Below the pieces are notes generated by a model. It was not told the origin of the DNA. It saw only the letters and a program-made list of their open reading frames with translations, and did no database searches. Made by a program: the position numbers and the translations under genes. A DNA stretch of 6,095 nucleotides from Candidatus Woesearchaeota archaeon (GTDB lineage: Archaea; Nanobdellota; Nanobdellia; SCGC-AAA011-G17; UBA489), in NCBI GenBank assembly GCA_030679025.1, contig JAUXTV010000146.1, positions 1-6,095 on the forward strand, given 5' to 3'. This document shows, in pieces, positions 6,008 to 6,095 of this stretch. Numbering within the stretch: the stretch's first letter is position 1; each line of letters starts with the position of its first letter.

Positions 6008-6095
6008 TTACTTCAATTTGAGGAAATCTTCTTTTTTGAATCGTTTCAATAGCTTATCATCTGAGCTAATGTATGCTCCATCAAGACGATCTGCG
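6008..6095 (-). CDS. C-terminal end of upstream gene, possibly proteasome subunit alpha (partial)
   Basis: The minus strand is open from the window edge to a TAA at 6010-6008, giving 28 residues including DGAYISSDDKLLKRFKKED and ending in LKLK. The 5' end is outside the window. The pattern of a strand followed by a charged turn, an aromatic, a basic stretch and KED/KEE resembles the tail of archaeal proteasome alpha subunits (for example a strand then KxFRxLxKEEI). psmA commonly lies just before SBDS in this operon, which adds weight. The fragment is too short to be decisive; another superoperon member is possible. The stop is one nucleotide before the SBDS ATG, so the two are almost certainly co-transcribed. 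Confidence 0.5.
   Translation of the reverse strand, partial: ADRLDGAYISSDDKLLKRFKKEDFLKLK

Noticed and set aside
3132..6052. Several plus-strand open frames of 60-95 codons (for example 3132-3371, 3883-4113, 5450-5686, 5765-6052)
   Set aside because: They lie wholly or mostly antisense to firmly identified exosome and SBDS genes, show no recognisable motifs, and are best explained by codon bias of the opposite strand.
1..6095. Search for CRISPR arrays, insertion sequences, tandem repeats, tRNA or rRNA genes
   Set aside because: No repeated units, transposase-like proteins, terminal inverted repeats or RNA gene signatures were seen, and non-coding space is limited to gaps of about 100 bases or less.

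Overview
This window comes from an archaeon. The decisive evidence is a tightly packed operon encoding SBDS, the exosome subunits Rrp4, Rrp41 and Rrp42, and the RNA polymerase subunit Rpo6 (RpoK), together with archaeal BRE/TATA promoters. The DNA is AT-rich and very compact. The two-domain, eukaryote-like GMP synthase at the left end is unusual for Euryarchaeota, which usually have two separate subunits. A small-genome or candidate archaeal lineage (for example DPANN) would fit, but that is inference and the sequence alone does not settle the phylum.

Layout. Positions 1-103 are the promoter and leader region of guaA. guaA (104-1963, +) encodes a 619-residue glutamine-hydrolysing GMP synthase whose C-terminus is of the long, human-like type. 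It converges on a minus-strand gene for a PHP-domain metal-dependent phosphoesterase-like protein (2006-2821). The 42-bp gap between them holds an imperfect inverted repeat and T-rich stretches. Upstream of the PHP gene, a 74-bp gap contains its own BRE/TATA promoter and a T-rich tract that probably ends the next operon.

The rest of the window (2896-6095) is one minus-strand operon. In transcription order it runs: the end of a gene that may be proteasome alpha (psmA), SBDS, rrp4, rrp41, rrp42, rpoK. Gaps are 1 to 12 nt, or the genes overlap. Internal genes from rrp4 onward have Shine-Dalgarno sequences. The stand-alone guaA and PHP genes have none, and have TATA boxes 26-29 nt before the ATG, which points to leaderless mRNAs.

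The operon joins ribosome maturation (SBDS), 3'-5' RNA degradation and tailing (the Rrp41/Rrp42 ring with its Rrp4 cap), transcription (Rpo6) and possibly protein degradation (the proteasome). This is the known archaeal exosome superoperon, except that rpoK sits where rpl37ae and rpoP are commonly found. I found no mobile element, CRISPR array, tRNA or rRNA, and no clearly new system. The most notable points are the eukaryote-type GMP synthase, the PHP protein with a degraded second motif, and the rpoK placement.
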